Assembly (NCBI RefSeq): GCF_003350405.1
Contig: NZ_QQAW01000006.1
Coordinates: forward strand, 62,001 to 126,000
DNA from: Gluconacetobacter liquefaciens
Lineage (GTDB): Bacteria; Pseudomonadota; Alphaproteobacteria; Acetobacterales; Acetobacteraceae
Reading direction: 5' to 3'
Length of the DNA: 64,000 nt
Under the pieces are notes generated by a model. It was not told the origin of the DNA. It made no database searches and worked only from the letters and a program-made list of their open reading frames with translations. Below, one piece after another: positions 27,163 through 36,145 of the stretch (position 1 is its first letter; each line of letters begins with the position of its first letter). The translations under genes and the position numbers were made by a program.

Positions 27163-27983
27163 GACGGATAAGCCTCGGGGTCGAACGACCCGACGAAGCT
27201 GGTGGTCGCCGGCCCCGTCATCAGCACATGCCCGTCCTCTTCCCGCCATGTGATCGACAGCGCGCCACCATCCATCTCCACCCGGCAGGTACGCGCCACC
27301 AGCCCGCGCCGCACGGCATTGACCACGGCGGCACACGCACCCGACCCGCAGGCCAGCGTCAGCCCGCTCCCCCGCTCCCACACGCGCAGCCGCATGGCCG
27401 CGCCCGACAGGATCTGTGCGAAGCCGATGTTCGCCCGTTCGGGAAACAGCGCATCATGCTCCAGCAAAGGCCCGGCCACGACCGGATCGAGGTCCAGACG
27501 ATCGGCCAGGAAGAAGGTCGCATGCGGATTGCCCATCGACACCGCCGCCGGATCGCCCGGCAGCGGCAGATGCAGCGTATCCACCGGCTCCGCCAGCGGC
27601 ACGTCGCGCCAGTCCAGCGCCGGCACCCCCATATCCACGCTCACCAGCCCCGCCTCGTCCACCGAGGCCGGGAGCAGCCCGGCACGGGTCTGCAACACGC
27701 TCTGCCGGCGCCCCTCACCCCGCCACAACAAATCGGCCACGCAGCGCGAGGCATTGCCGCACGCCCCGGACTCGCTGCCGTCGGCATTGAAAAAGCGCAC
27801 GAAAACATCCGCTCCCTCGCGGCAGGCCGGGCGCAGCACCACAAACTGGTCGCACCCGATGCCACGATGCCGGTCGGCCAGGGCAGCGATCCGCGCGGGC
27901 GTCAGCCCATGGCGTTCCACACGTTCGTCCACCACGACAAAGTCGTTGCCAAGGCCGTGCATCTTGCTGAAGGGGGTCATCAT
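27159..27983 (-). CDS. dapF: Diaminopimelate epimerase
   Basis: Epimerises LL- to meso-diaminopimelate for lysine and peptidoglycan synthesis, without cofactor, using two cysteines. 274 residues; [12 protein letters not shown] at the start, [19 protein letters not shown] carrying the first catalytic Cys, and [14 protein letters not shown] carrying the second. An ATG at 27980 is an alternative start. First gene of the dapF-mtaB-ftsY run on the minus strand. Confidence 0.97.
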   Translation of the reverse strand: MMTPFSKMHGLGNDFVVVDERVERHGLTPARIAALADRHRGIGCDQFVVLRPACREGADVFVRFFNADGSESGACGNASRCVADLLWRGEGRRQSVLQTRAGLLPASVDEAGLVSVDMGVPALDWRDVPLAEPVDTLHLPLPGDPAAVSMGNPHATFFLADRLDLDPVVAGPLLEHDALFPERANIGFAQILSGAAMRLRVWERGSGLTLACGSGACAAVVNAVRRGLVARTCRVEMDGGALSITWREEDGHVLMTGPATTSFVGSFDPEAYPS

Positions 27984-28015
27984 GCGCGCCTTATACGGCA
28001 GGCGCCCCGCTTATA

Positions 28016-28417
28016 TCAAAGGAAACGACCGGGCGCTCCGCGCTGCAACACCTCGATCCTGTAGCCATCCGGATCGACGACGAAAAAGAACCGCCCGACG
28101 ACCCGATCGCCCAGCGCCAATTGCTTCACCGGCAACGGCGACAACCCCTCGCGGACGAAACGCGCATGCTCGGCATCGATATCGCCGACCGAAACTGCCA
28201 GGTGCCCATAGCCGTCACCCAGATCATAGGGCCGGTCGCGGTCGTGATTGACCGTCAGTTCCAGTTCGAACGTCTGCTCGGCGTTGGAGAGATAAATCAG
28301 GGTGAAGCTCTCGAACGCCAGCCGGTCGGCCACGACCAGCCCAAAGGCCCGTTCGTAGAAAGCCAGCGACGCGGCCTCGTCCCGCACCCGGATCATGGAA
28401 TGGATCAGCTTCGCCAT
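28016..28417 (-). CDS. gloA: Lactoylglutathione lyase-like glyoxalase (VOC family)
   Basis: Cytoplasmic metal-dependent enzyme of 133 residues resembling glyoxalase I, which isomerises the hemithioacetal of methylglyoxal and glutathione. Visible: MAKLIHSMIRVRDEAASLAF, FYERAFGLVVADRL, FTLIYLSNAEQTFELELTVNHD and DGYGHLAVSVGDI, with the late FFFVVDPDGYRIEVLQRG strand supplying the metal-ligand glutamate. AAGGAG lies upstream of the ATG at 28417; the open frame to 28459 adds 14 residues lacking support. Other VOC enzymes cannot be excluded, but length and motifs fit GloA well. Confidence 0.85.
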   Translation of the reverse strand: MAKLIHSMIRVRDEAASLAFYERAFGLVVADRLAFESFTLIYLSNAEQTFELELTVNHDRDRPYDLGDGYGHLAVSVGDIDAEHARFVREGLSPLPVKQLALGDRVVGRFFFVVDPDGYRIEVLQRGAPGRFL

Positions 28418-28562
28418 CGTTTCGGGCTCCTTCCCGGCATGTCTCACCCTGCGCGACATATCGGGCCGGGCAGCACGCGGTCCAGCCCCGTCTGTCCGCA
28501 GGCAGCAGAACCATTCATGGTCGAATGCCTATTGATCCGATATATGAATATGTCTTATTGTT

Positions 28563-28579
28563 TCCCGATAAATTCGGGA
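28563..28579. promoter_or_regulatory. Inverted repeat in the AT-rich region before the porin gene
   Basis: TCCCGA-TAAAT-TCGGGA has perfect 6-bp arms and lies in an AT-rich 250-base gap between the divergent gloA and porin genes. A TTGACA-like hexamer follows at 28623, upstream of the porin. The repeat may be an operator or the base of a hairpin; neither role is proven. Confidence 0.3.
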
Positions 28580-28667
28580 CAAAAACTAAAAGAAATTATT
28601 ATTTACCTTTTCCAAGAAATGTTTTGACATACTTCTGAAGCCTGACCCCTCATTGCGATTGTCCCGA

Positions 28668-30524
28668 ATGCAACTGCCCTCTTCGTCGTTGAAGCGGTCC
28701 CTGCCGCTGTTCCTGCTGTGCTGCTCCATGCTGGTGCCACCCGCCGCCCATGCCCAAGGCCATGGGCCGGAGGAAGCCGAGGCGATCGAGGCGATGGAGA
28801 ACCAGATCTCCCGCATCCAGGAGCAGCAGCTCGAACTGCAGAAAGACCTGATGGCAATGCGCCGCGAACTGGCGCAGCACCGGGCACGCATGCATCTCGG
28901 CCATCCCGCGACGACGAACGAGGCCGCCGCGCGCGAGCACGCATCCTCACCACACGCCATCGAGGGGGCCAGACAACTGGCCCGCAATAGCGCGACGCCC
29001 GCACCGACCACGACGGCCCATCATCTCTATCCCGGCGAAGTTCCCACCCCCACCATCGGGGAAGACACGCCCACCTACGCCGCGATCGTCGCCCACCGCG
29101 ACGAAGACATGGTCAACCGCCTGGCCGACAACAATGTCGGCCCCCATCCGCGTGAGACCGCCGGCGCGCAGGCGACCGGCGCGCTGGGCGATCACGGCGT
29201 GTTCCATGTCGGGCCCGTCACGGTCGTCCTCGGCGGCTATTTCGACACATCGGCCGTGCTGGAAAACCGTCACGTCGCGTCGGGCACATTCAATTACTGG
29301 TCGGCCATGCCCTTCCCGCGCGATGCCAACTACCACCAGAACAATTTCGAAGGCAGCCCGCGTTACAGCCGGTTCTCGCTCATGGCCCGCGCCAATATCG
29401 ATTCCCACACCACCGTGTCCGGTTTCGTCGAAACCGACTTCGGCGCCGGCGCGGAAACGACCAACCCGTACGAGAGCAACGCCTACGTCCCCCGCCTGCG
29501 CCAGGCCTATCTCAGCTACGACGATACGCTCGAAGGCAATCACCTGCTGATCGGCCAGGCCTGGAGCCTGCTCACGCCCGGCCGCGCCGGCATCGTCGCC
29601 CGGCAGGAAAGTCTGCCCGAGACCATCGAATCCTCAATGCTGGCCGGCCAGACCTGGACCCGGCAATGGCAGGCCCGCTACGTCCATGAACTGCTGCAGC
29701 ACCGGCTCTGGCTCGGCCTGTCGATCGAAAATCCGGCGACGATCTACGACACCACGGGCTTCGACAATAATAACGGCTCGGTGCCGCTTCCCAATGGCGG
29801 CACGGCCACCATCGGCGCCAACGGCACGGGCCTGACCGAATTCACCACCAATTACTCCGATGAAATCGCGCCCGACGTCATCGGCAAGATCGCGTGGGAT
29901 CCGGCCTGGGGCCATTACGAGGCCGAGGGAATCGTGCGCTTCCCGCACGACCGCGTCTTCGCCAACGGCACGGGCCACAACAACACCGCGATCGCCGGCG
30001 GCGGTGGCGGATCGGCGGTGCTGCCGGTCATCCCCCACAAGCTCGAAATCCATCTGGCCGGCCTGGCCGGGGTCGGGATCGGCCGCTATGGCTCGGTGCT
30101 CCTGCCGGACGTCACGCTGAACGCCCAGGGCAAGCCGAAACCCCTGCCCGACGCCCAGGCAACGGCGGGAATCGTCGCCCATGTGAATCCGCGGATCGAT
30201 GTCTACGGCTATTACGGCATGCAGCGGTCCGGCCGGAGCTATTTCTCCTCCGGCGGCTCGGCCTATGGCTACGGCAATCCGATGTCTTCCAATGCCGGGT
30301 GCGAGGTCGAGATGTCGCCCCTGGCCTGCACGGCCAGCATCCGCTCGGTGCAGGAATTCACCGTCGGCGCATGGTGGCGCTTCCTCAAGGGTCGCTACGG
30401 CACGGTGGAAGTCGGTACCCAACTCGCCTACTCGCGCCTGGAAACCTGGAAGGCCATCGGTGGCGCCCCCTCCACCAGCATGAGCCAGATCTTCTTCGAT
30501 TTCCGCTACCTGCCCTTCCAGTAA
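28668..30524 (+). CDS. Outer-membrane porin with N-terminal coiled coil (DcaP-like)
   Basis: About 618 residues. A signal peptide (LPLFLLCCSMLVPPAAHAQ) is followed by a coiled coil rich in E, Q and L (EAIEAMENQISRIQEQQLEL), a linker rich in A, T and H, and a long barrel with alternating aromatic strands, ending in IFFDFRYLPFQ. The coiled coil plus barrel is the layout of DcaP-type trimeric porins, which carry small carboxylates or sugars; I base this on architecture only. The ATG at 28668 is used; a TTG at 28653 in frame is possible. No clear ribosome site is seen. A strong hairpin follows the gene. Confidence 0.8.
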   Translation: MQLPSSSLKRSLPLFLLCCSMLVPPAAHAQGHGPEEAEAIEAMENQISRIQEQQLELQKDLMAMRRELAQHRARMHLGHPATTNEAAAREHASSPHAIEGARQLARNSATPAPTTTAHHLYPGEVPTPTIGEDTPTYAAIVAHRDEDMVNRLADNNVGPHPRETAGAQATGALGDHGVFHVGPVTVVLGGYFDTSAVLENRHVASGTFNYWSAMPFPRDANYHQNNFEGSPRYSRFSLMARANIDSHTTVSGFVETDFGAGAETTNPYESNAYVPRLRQAYLSYDDTLEGNHLLIGQAWSLLTPGRAGIVARQESLPETIESSMLAGQTWTRQWQARYVHELLQHRLWLGLSIENPATIYDTTGFDNNNGSVPLPNGGTATIGANGTGLTEFTTNYSDEIAPDVIGKIAWDPAWGHYEAEGIVRFPHDRVFANGTGHNNTAIAGGGGGSAVLPVIPHKLEIHLAGLAGVGIGRYGSVLLPDVTLNAQGKPKPLPDAQATAGIVAHVNPRIDVYGYYGMQRSGRSYFSSGGSAYGYGNPMSSNAGCEVEMSPLACTASIRSVQEFTVGAWWRFLKGRYGTVEVGTQLAYSRLETWKAIGGAPSTSMSQIFFDFRYLPFQ

Positions 30525-30542
30525 CGGCCCGCAGCCCCGCCG

Positions 30543-30575
30543 CCATGCCCGGCCCGCATCGCCGGGCCGGCATGG
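30543..30575 (+). terminator. Long GC hairpin after the porin gene
   Basis: CCATGCC-c-GGCCCG pairs with CGGGCC-GGCATGG around a 6-base loop: a 13-bp stem with a single bulged C. It lies 19 bases after the porin stop. There is no T-run, so it is either a factor-dependent terminator element or a stabiliser of the porin mRNA 3' end. Confidence 0.5.
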
Positions 30576-30648
30576 GACGAGTTGCACCGAACGGAAAAAC
30601 GGAGGATGTTCCCGCGGATCGAACCACAGGACGAAGGAGGATACGGTC

Positions 30649-30993
30649 ATGCGGGACAAGGCATTGCGTATTCTGGCAGTATCTCTCGGCTTCGGCGCCC
30701 TGTCGGTACCGACACTGGCACTGGCACAGGAAGAAGACGGCCCTAAAGGCCCCACGATGCACCAGTTGGCCACCGCGCCGCCCGTACCGAGAGCGCATAA
30801 GGATTTCAGCCAGTTCCGCTACCGTCCGGCCGGCGACAAGGTGGTCGAACAGTCCGATGCCAACCGGCTCATGTTCTGGACCCCGCAGGGCACGCCCGAC
30901 GGCTATGCCGAACGGCGCGGCAATGCGATCTTCTACTACGACCGCACAGGCAAGGCCGTGCGGGTGCAGGAACTGCCCTTCGACGAAAACTGA
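30649..30993 (+). CDS. Small secreted protein of unknown function
   Basis: 114 residues with a clean signal peptide ending in PTLALAQ, so periplasmic. GAAGGAGG upstream of the ATG is a strong ribosome site. The mature part contains FSQFRYRPAGDKVVEQ and GYAERRGNAIFYYDRTGKA, a charged, aromatic-rich sequence with no cysteines; I do not recognise a family. The gene lies 124 bases after the porin, behind a hairpin, and faces the convergent SDR gene. Confidence 0.75.
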   Translation: MRDKALRILAVSLGFGALSVPTLALAQEEDGPKGPTMHQLATAPPVPRAHKDFSQFRYRPAGDKVVEQSDANRLMFWTPQGTPDGYAERRGNAIFYYDRTGKAVRVQELPFDEN

Positions 30994-31022
30994 AAGCCGC
31001 TGCCTGGGGCGGCCCGTCCGCC

Positions 31023-31835
31023 CTATCCGCGCCCGTGCCGCCGCCGATAACACCATCTGGTCAACCGGGACCAGACTGTCATCACCGGCATGCATAGCCG
31101 CAGGAAAACCGGCGAGCATAAAAACAGGGGCGGAAATATCCTGTCGATGATGGAGGGAAAATGCTCCTCCTTCCGGCCCCGCGCCGCCGCCAGTATCCAG
31201 GCGGCCGCCCGCTCGGGCGCCTGCGGCCAGGACATGAAATTCAGCAGCGACCCACCCTGTTCCATCTCGTCGCGGAACATGGGCGTATCGACGCTGCCCG
31301 GAAACACCGACAGCACATGAATGCCCCTGGGCCGCAACTCCTGAGCCAGCGCCCGCGCAAAACCGCGCAACCCGAATTTCGACGCAGTATAGACGGCACT
31401 TCCCGCCAGCGGAAAGACACCGGCCATCGAATTGACGAACAGGATACGCCCTCCGACCGCGATGTTCGGCAGCACCTCCTGCGTCAGCAGAATCACACCG
31501 GTCAGATTCGTCTCCACCTGCCTACGGACACGCTCACCGTCCAGCACACCCACCGTCTGGGGCGAAATCGTGCCGGCACAGGAAATAAACAGGTCGATTC
31601 GCGGGCAGGCCTCTCGGATGGCCACCCCCGCTGTCGCGATCGCCCCCGCATCCATCAGGTCGCACGTCACGGCCATATCCGCCGCGATATCGGCCGGCAT
31701 ATCCGCCTGACGCGACAGAATGACGACCCACCACCCCTCCTGGCGAAGCTGACGGCACAGAAACCGCCCGATTCCACCCGTCGCACCGCTGATGACAACG
31801 GTCTTCCGGCGGGAATTTTCACTTTCCTGGGGCAA
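31023..31835 (-). CDS. Short-chain dehydrogenase/reductase
   Basis: NAD(P)-dependent SDR of 270 residues. The cofactor loop is SGATGGIGRFL (about 17-26), then SCAGTISP, and the catalytic set Ser136 (VNSMAGVF), Tyr149 and Lys153 (YTASK). The tail has FPPLFLCSPVFLRLCMPVM, a hydrophobic stretch that may sit on the membrane, then basic residues (RRRHGRG). This resembles SDRs acting on lipids or large hydrophobic substrates, but the substrate is unknown. Its start is 94 bases after the RND pump gene on the same strand, so it may be the last gene of that operon. Confidence 0.85.
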   Translation of the reverse strand: MPQESENSRRKTVVISGATGGIGRFLCRQLRQEGWWVVILSRQADMPADIAADMAVTCDLMDAGAIATAGVAIREACPRIDLFISCAGTISPQTVGVLDGERVRRQVETNLTGVILLTQEVLPNIAVGGRILFVNSMAGVFPLAGSAVYTASKFGLRGFARALAQELRPRGIHVLSVFPGSVDTPMFRDEMEQGGSLLNFMSWPQAPERAAAWILAAARGRKEEHFPSIIDRIFPPLFLCSPVFLRLCMPVMTVWSRLTRWCYRRRHGRG

Positions 31836-31929
31836 GGCAACCGCCCTTCCTGCAATGATAGCAGGCCCCTATATCAGTTCTCCCGCCCCCGCACGAGGTC
31901 GGGGGCCAGCACACCTCTCACCCGCCTTC

Positions 31930-34900
31930 CTACCGGCCGGACGCCTTTCCTCCGGCAATCCGGATATAGAGCGAGGGCAGAACCAGAAGCGTCAGTGCGG
32001 TGCAGGAGATCAGACCACCGATCACGACCGTCGCCAGCGGCTTTTCAACCTCTCCCCCCTCACTCATCGAGAAGGCCATCGGGAAGAACCCCAGGCACGC
32101 GACAGTCGCCGTGGCCATGACCGGCCGAAACCGCTCACGCGCCGCGCTATAGGCGGCATCGACCGCATTCATGCCCGCCTGGCGTTTCAGCCGGATACAA
32201 CTGACCAGCACCACCCCGTTCAGGATCGCCACGCCGAAAAGGGCGATAAAGCCGATCCCGGCGGAAATGCTGAACGGCATCCCTCTGGCGAACAGGGCAA
32301 TGATCCCCCCCGTCGCCGCAAACGGCAGGTTGACGAACACCAGCCCCGCCAGCCGGAATTCCCCCAGCGCCGCCACCAGAAGGCAGAAAATCAGCAGCAG
32401 CGCCACCGGCACCACGACTTCCAGCCGTGCCAGGGCGGACTGCATGTTACGGAACTGGCCGCTCCATTCGATCCGGTAGCCATGCGGCAGCCTGACCTGC
32501 GCCGCGACCCGCCGCTGGGCCTCGGCCACGAACGAACTCAGGTCGCGTCCCCGCACATTGGCCTGCACCATCATCCGCCGCTCGCCATTATTCCGGCGAA
32601 TGGCGGCCGGTCCATCCTCCAGCTTGATAACGGCCACCTGCTCCAGCCGCACCACATGGTCGTCGCGCGTCAGCACAGGCAGATTGCGGACCTTGTCCAC
32701 GCTATCGCCGGCATCGTCGGCAAAACGCACCTGCGTCGGGATCAGCGCGCCATTCAGCACCACGGGCGGCCCGATATGCCCGCCCAGCGCCTCGATCACA
32801 TCCATCACCTCGGTCGTGTCGACACCAAGCCGCGCAGCCGCCGTACGATCGACGTCGATATGCAGGAAAGGGATCGTCCCGACATCCTGCGGTGCGACAT
32901 CGGCCGCGCCGGGAATCGCATTGATCAGTTCCGTCACCTGCCCTGCCAGATGCCCCAGCGTCTTCAGGTCGTCGCCATAAATGCCGACGGCGATCTGCGA
33001 GCGGACGCCGGACAGCATGTCGTCCATCCGCATCTGGATCGGCTGGCTCCATGAAAAGAGCGACCCCACCACGTCACGCTTCAGCGCCGCGTCGAAGGCC
33101 CGCACCAGTTCTTCCTGGGTCGAGGCCGTCTTCCAGGCCGATCGCGGCTTCAGCAGAATGAAACTGTCCGTCTGCTCCCAGCCCTGCGGATCGGTCGGGA
33201 TCGCCGCCGTGCCGGTATTGCTCACCACGGTCTCCACCTCGGGAAACCGCCGCAATGTCCGCTCGATCGCCGTCGCCGCCCGGATCGAGGCATCGAGCGA
33301 GATGCTGGGCAGCCGCGTGGAGGTCACCACCAGATCGCCCTCCTGCAACTGGGGAATGAACTCCCCGCCCAGGCGGCTCGCCAGCACCACCGAAACCAGC
33401 AGCAGAACCAGCGCAATCCCCATCACCCGGTTGGCATGCGCCGTACACCATGCAAAGGCCGGATCATACACCCGCCGGCACGCACGGATAAAAACCGTGT
33501 CGTGATGGCCATGGGGCATGCGCACCAGCAGCCGCGTCAGCACCGGCACGCAGAACAGCGAGAACGCCAGCGACGCCAGCAGCGCCAGGATCACGGTCTG
33601 CGCCATGGGGCTGAACATCCGCCCCTCGACACCCTGCAATGTCAGCACCGGCAGATAGACCATGATGATGACCAGGATCGCAAAGCTGACAGGCCGCACG
33701 ACCTGCGCCAGCGACGTCGCGATCAACTGCTCCATGGTCACGCCCCGGTGCGTCGGCATGCTGATCACGCTCTCCACGATCACCAGCGAACTGTCGACCA
33801 CCATGCCGAAATCGATGGCACCGAGACTGAGCAGGTTGGCGGAAATGCCCAGATGATGCATGCCCGTCATCGCCGCCAGCAGCGCGAACGGTATCACCGA
33901 GATAATGACGAGCGAGGCACGCCAGTCGCCGATCACCACCAGCAGGGCCACCAGCACCAGGATCGCACCGAGCGCCAGGTTTTCCTTCACCGTGTCGATC
34001 GTCGCCCCCGTCAGCGCCGACCGGCTGTAATACACGTCCAGCGTCATGCCCGGCGGCAGGGATCGCTGGATCGCCGGCAGCGCGTCGTGGATATGGGCCA
34101 GCGTCGCCTTCGCGCTCGCCCCCTGCTGCAACAGCACCACCCCATTGACGATCTCGCCCGTGCCGTCGCGGGTCACGGCCCCCAGGCGCGGCCGTGCACC
34201 GTGCGAGACGGTCCCCACATCGCCGATATGAATCACCTGCCCATTGGGGCCGGACCGGACCTGGATCTCGGCCAGTTCAGCCAGGTTGTCGATCAACGTG
34301 CGGCCGACGATCACCTGCTGCTGGTCGTTATGTTCTATCCACGCACCGCCCGCCACGGCGTTCCCCTGGTCCACGGCATGAAACACATCCGTGACCGACA
34401 CCCCGTACGCCTGCATCCGCTCGGGGTCCAACGCGACCTTGAAAGTCTCCTCGGCGCCCCCGTTGATGTTGACGTCAATCACGCCCTGCACCAGCTTCAG
34501 GCGCGGCACGACCTGCCAGGTCATGATCCGATTGAGTTCCGGCAGGCCCATTCCCGGCCCGCGTAACTGAAACTGCAGGATCTCGCCCATGCCGGTCGCC
34601 AGCGGCCCCATGGTGAACGACAGGTCACGGACCGAAATATGCGACCGCGCCTCGCTCATCCGCTGCGAGACCAATGTCCGGTCCAGATAGATGTCCGATC
34701 CATCGGCGAACTGCAGATAGATAACCGCGACCCCGGTGCGCGAGACCGAGCGCATGCCCGTCATGCCGGGCACCCCCGCCATGGCCGTCTCGACCGGAAA
34801 CGTCACCAGCCGCTCCACCTCCTCGCTGGGCAGGCCGGGCGCCAGCACCGACAGCATCACCTGCGTGGGCGAGATATCGGGCACGGGTTCGACAGGCAGC

Positions 34901-34992
34901 GTCCGCAGATCGGCCACGCACGCCAGCATGAACAGCGCCACCAGCCCCAGGACGATGCCCCGGCCGCGCAGCAGAGCATAAATCGCTTTCAT
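31930..34992 (-). CDS. czcA: Heavy-metal efflux RND pump (CzcA/CusA family)
   Basis: Inner-membrane proton-driven pump of 1020 residues, the motor of a CzcCBA-type tripartite exporter. The N-terminal segment (PVEPVPDISPTQVMLSV) and VTFPVETAMAGVPGM are typical of HME-RND pumps. The proton-relay helix reads GAIDFGMVVDSSLVIVES, with acidic residues Asp394, Asp400 and Glu407, matching the D-D-E pattern of CzcA (divalent Co/Zn/Cd type) rather than the CusA pattern. The residue after VVD is Ser instead of the usual Gly. It starts 4 bases after the adaptor gene. Metal specificity cannot be fixed by sequence inspection. Confidence 0.92.
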   Translation of the reverse strand: MKAIYALLRGRGIVLGLVALFMLACVADLRTLPVEPVPDISPTQVMLSVLAPGLPSEEVERLVTFPVETAMAGVPGMTGMRSVSRTGVAVIYLQFADGSDIYLDRTLVSQRMSEARSHISVRDLSFTMGPLATGMGEILQFQLRGPGMGLPELNRIMTWQVVPRLKLVQGVIDVNINGGAEETFKVALDPERMQAYGVSVTDVFHAVDQGNAVAGGAWIEHNDQQQVIVGRTLIDNLAELAEIQVRSGPNGQVIHIGDVGTVSHGARPRLGAVTRDGTGEIVNGVVLLQQGASAKATLAHIHDALPAIQRSLPPGMTLDVYYSRSALTGATIDTVKENLALGAILVLVALLVVIGDWRASLVIISVIPFALLAAMTGMHHLGISANLLSLGAIDFGMVVDSSLVIVESVISMPTHRGVTMEQLIATSLAQVVRPVSFAILVIIMVYLPVLTLQGVEGRMFSPMAQTVILALLASLAFSLFCVPVLTRLLVRMPHGHHDTVFIRACRRVYDPAFAWCTAHANRVMGIALVLLLVSVVLASRLGGEFIPQLQEGDLVVTSTRLPSISLDASIRAATAIERTLRRFPEVETVVSNTGTAAIPTDPQGWEQTDSFILLKPRSAWKTASTQEELVRAFDAALKRDVVGSLFSWSQPIQMRMDDMLSGVRSQIAVGIYGDDLKTLGHLAGQVTELINAIPGAADVAPQDVGTIPFLHIDVDRTAAARLGVDTTEVMDVIEALGGHIGPPVVLNGALIPTQVRFADDAGDSVDKVRNLPVLTRDDHVVRLEQVAVIKLEDGPAAIRRNNGERRMMVQANVRGRDLSSFVAEAQRRVAAQVRLPHGYRIEWSGQFRNMQSALARLEVVVPVALLLIFCLLVAALGEFRLAGLVFVNLPFAATGGIIALFARGMPFSISAGIGFIALFGVAILNGVVLVSCIRLKRQAGMNAVDAAYSAARERFRPVMATATVACLGFFPMAFSMSEGGEVEKPLATVVIGGLISCTALTLLVLPSLYIRIAGGKASGR

Positions 34993-34996
34993 GGCG

Positions 34997-36145
34997 CTAT
35001 CCGCCCCCTGCCCTGGTCAGGAGCATCTGCGATTTCAGCGTAAAACTGCCGGCCGTCACGACCACTTCCCCCGGCGTCAGGCCATGCGTCACGACAAGCA
35101 TACCGCCCGCCTCGGGGCCGGTCGTCACCTCACGCGCCGCATAGCGGTCGGGGGCGACACGGACAAAGACCACCTGCCCGCCGTCCAGTTCCTGCACGGC
35201 ACTCGCGGGAACAAGCACACCTTCCACCGGGGTGGACGCATAGAGTTCCGTCGTCACCAGCATGCCGGGCCTCAAGCGGCCCGACTTGTTGGGAACCAGG
35301 CTGCGCACCAGAAGCTGCCGGGTCTGCGGATCGACATTCCCGTCGATGGTATCGATGCGCGAGGTGATCGCCTGCGTGGACCGGCCACCGGGATGCGTCA
35401 CCTGCCGGTTTCCCGGCGCCAGCACACCGGCATCCCGTCCCAGCACCTGCGAGACCACCCAGACCGAGGACAGGTCGTCAACCTCGACCAGCGGCTGGGT
35501 CCGATTGGCCATATTGTCGCCCATCGCCACGTTCACCCCCCGCACGATGCCGGGAATGGGCGAAATGATCTGCGAATGTTCCCCATCCGGCCGTTCGGTG
35601 GCCGATGTCAGTTCGTCCAGCCGCACCTTGCTGCTGTCCAGCAGGGCCTGCTTCTCCCGCACCAGCCCTTCGGCATGCCGCAGAGCCAACTGCCGCCGCT
35701 GGACCTCTCCCACCGCCAGCACGGTGCCCTGCAGGACTTTCGCCCGCGCTGCCGACAGGGCGGCCTCGTCCCGCGTTGCCCGCGCCTCTTCCAGCGCAGC
35801 CTCGGCCGCCGCAACCTGCTGGCGAAGCTGCACCAGCGAATGGTTGTCATATTCAAGCAACACCTGTCCGGCCGCCACGATCTGCCCCGGATAGGTCAGC
35901 ACATTGAGCACGCGCCCTTCGCCCAGCGGAGAAATCCGCACGACATGGCGGTTGTCGGCCATCACATAGGCCGGGCAGGCAATATGCCCGCTCAACGTCC
36001 CCGCGCGCGCGGTCGTGGTCGCGATCCCCATCGTCTTCATCGCCGACGGCGCAATCGTCACGACCTCCGGCGGCGTCTCGCGCGCGATGCCCGCTGCCGG
36101 CAGCATAACCAGCGCCAGAGCGATCCATGACCCTGCCGCCCTCAT
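34997..36145 (-). CDS. czcB: Periplasmic adaptor of heavy-metal RND exporter
   Basis: Membrane-fusion protein of about 382 residues joining the pump to the outer-membrane channel. Signal peptide SWIALALVMLPAAGIA; lipoyl-like halves around SPLGEGRVLNVLTYPGQIV and SPIPGIVRGVNVAMGDN, with an alpha hairpin rich in A, E and R between them (LVQLRQQVAAAEAALEEARA). GGGAGA precedes the ATG at 36145; the frame stays open to 36532 only through antisense of czcC. The start overlaps the czcC stop (ATGA). No N-terminal metal-binding His-rich extension is seen. Confidence 0.9.
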   Translation of the reverse strand: MRAAGSWIALALVMLPAAGIARETPPEVVTIAPSAMKTMGIATTTARAGTLSGHIACPAYVMADNRHVVRISPLGEGRVLNVLTYPGQIVAAGQVLLEYDNHSLVQLRQQVAAAEAALEEARATRDEAALSAARAKVLQGTVLAVGEVQRRQLALRHAEGLVREKQALLDSSKVRLDELTSATERPDGEHSQIISPIPGIVRGVNVAMGDNMANRTQPLVEVDDLSSVWVVSQVLGRDAGVLAPGNRQVTHPGGRSTQAITSRIDTIDGNVDPQTRQLLVRSLVPNKSGRLRPGMLVTTELYASTPVEGVLVPASAVQELDGGQVVFVRVAPDRYAAREVTTGPEAGGMLVVTHGLTPGEVVVTAGSFTLKSQMLLTRAGGG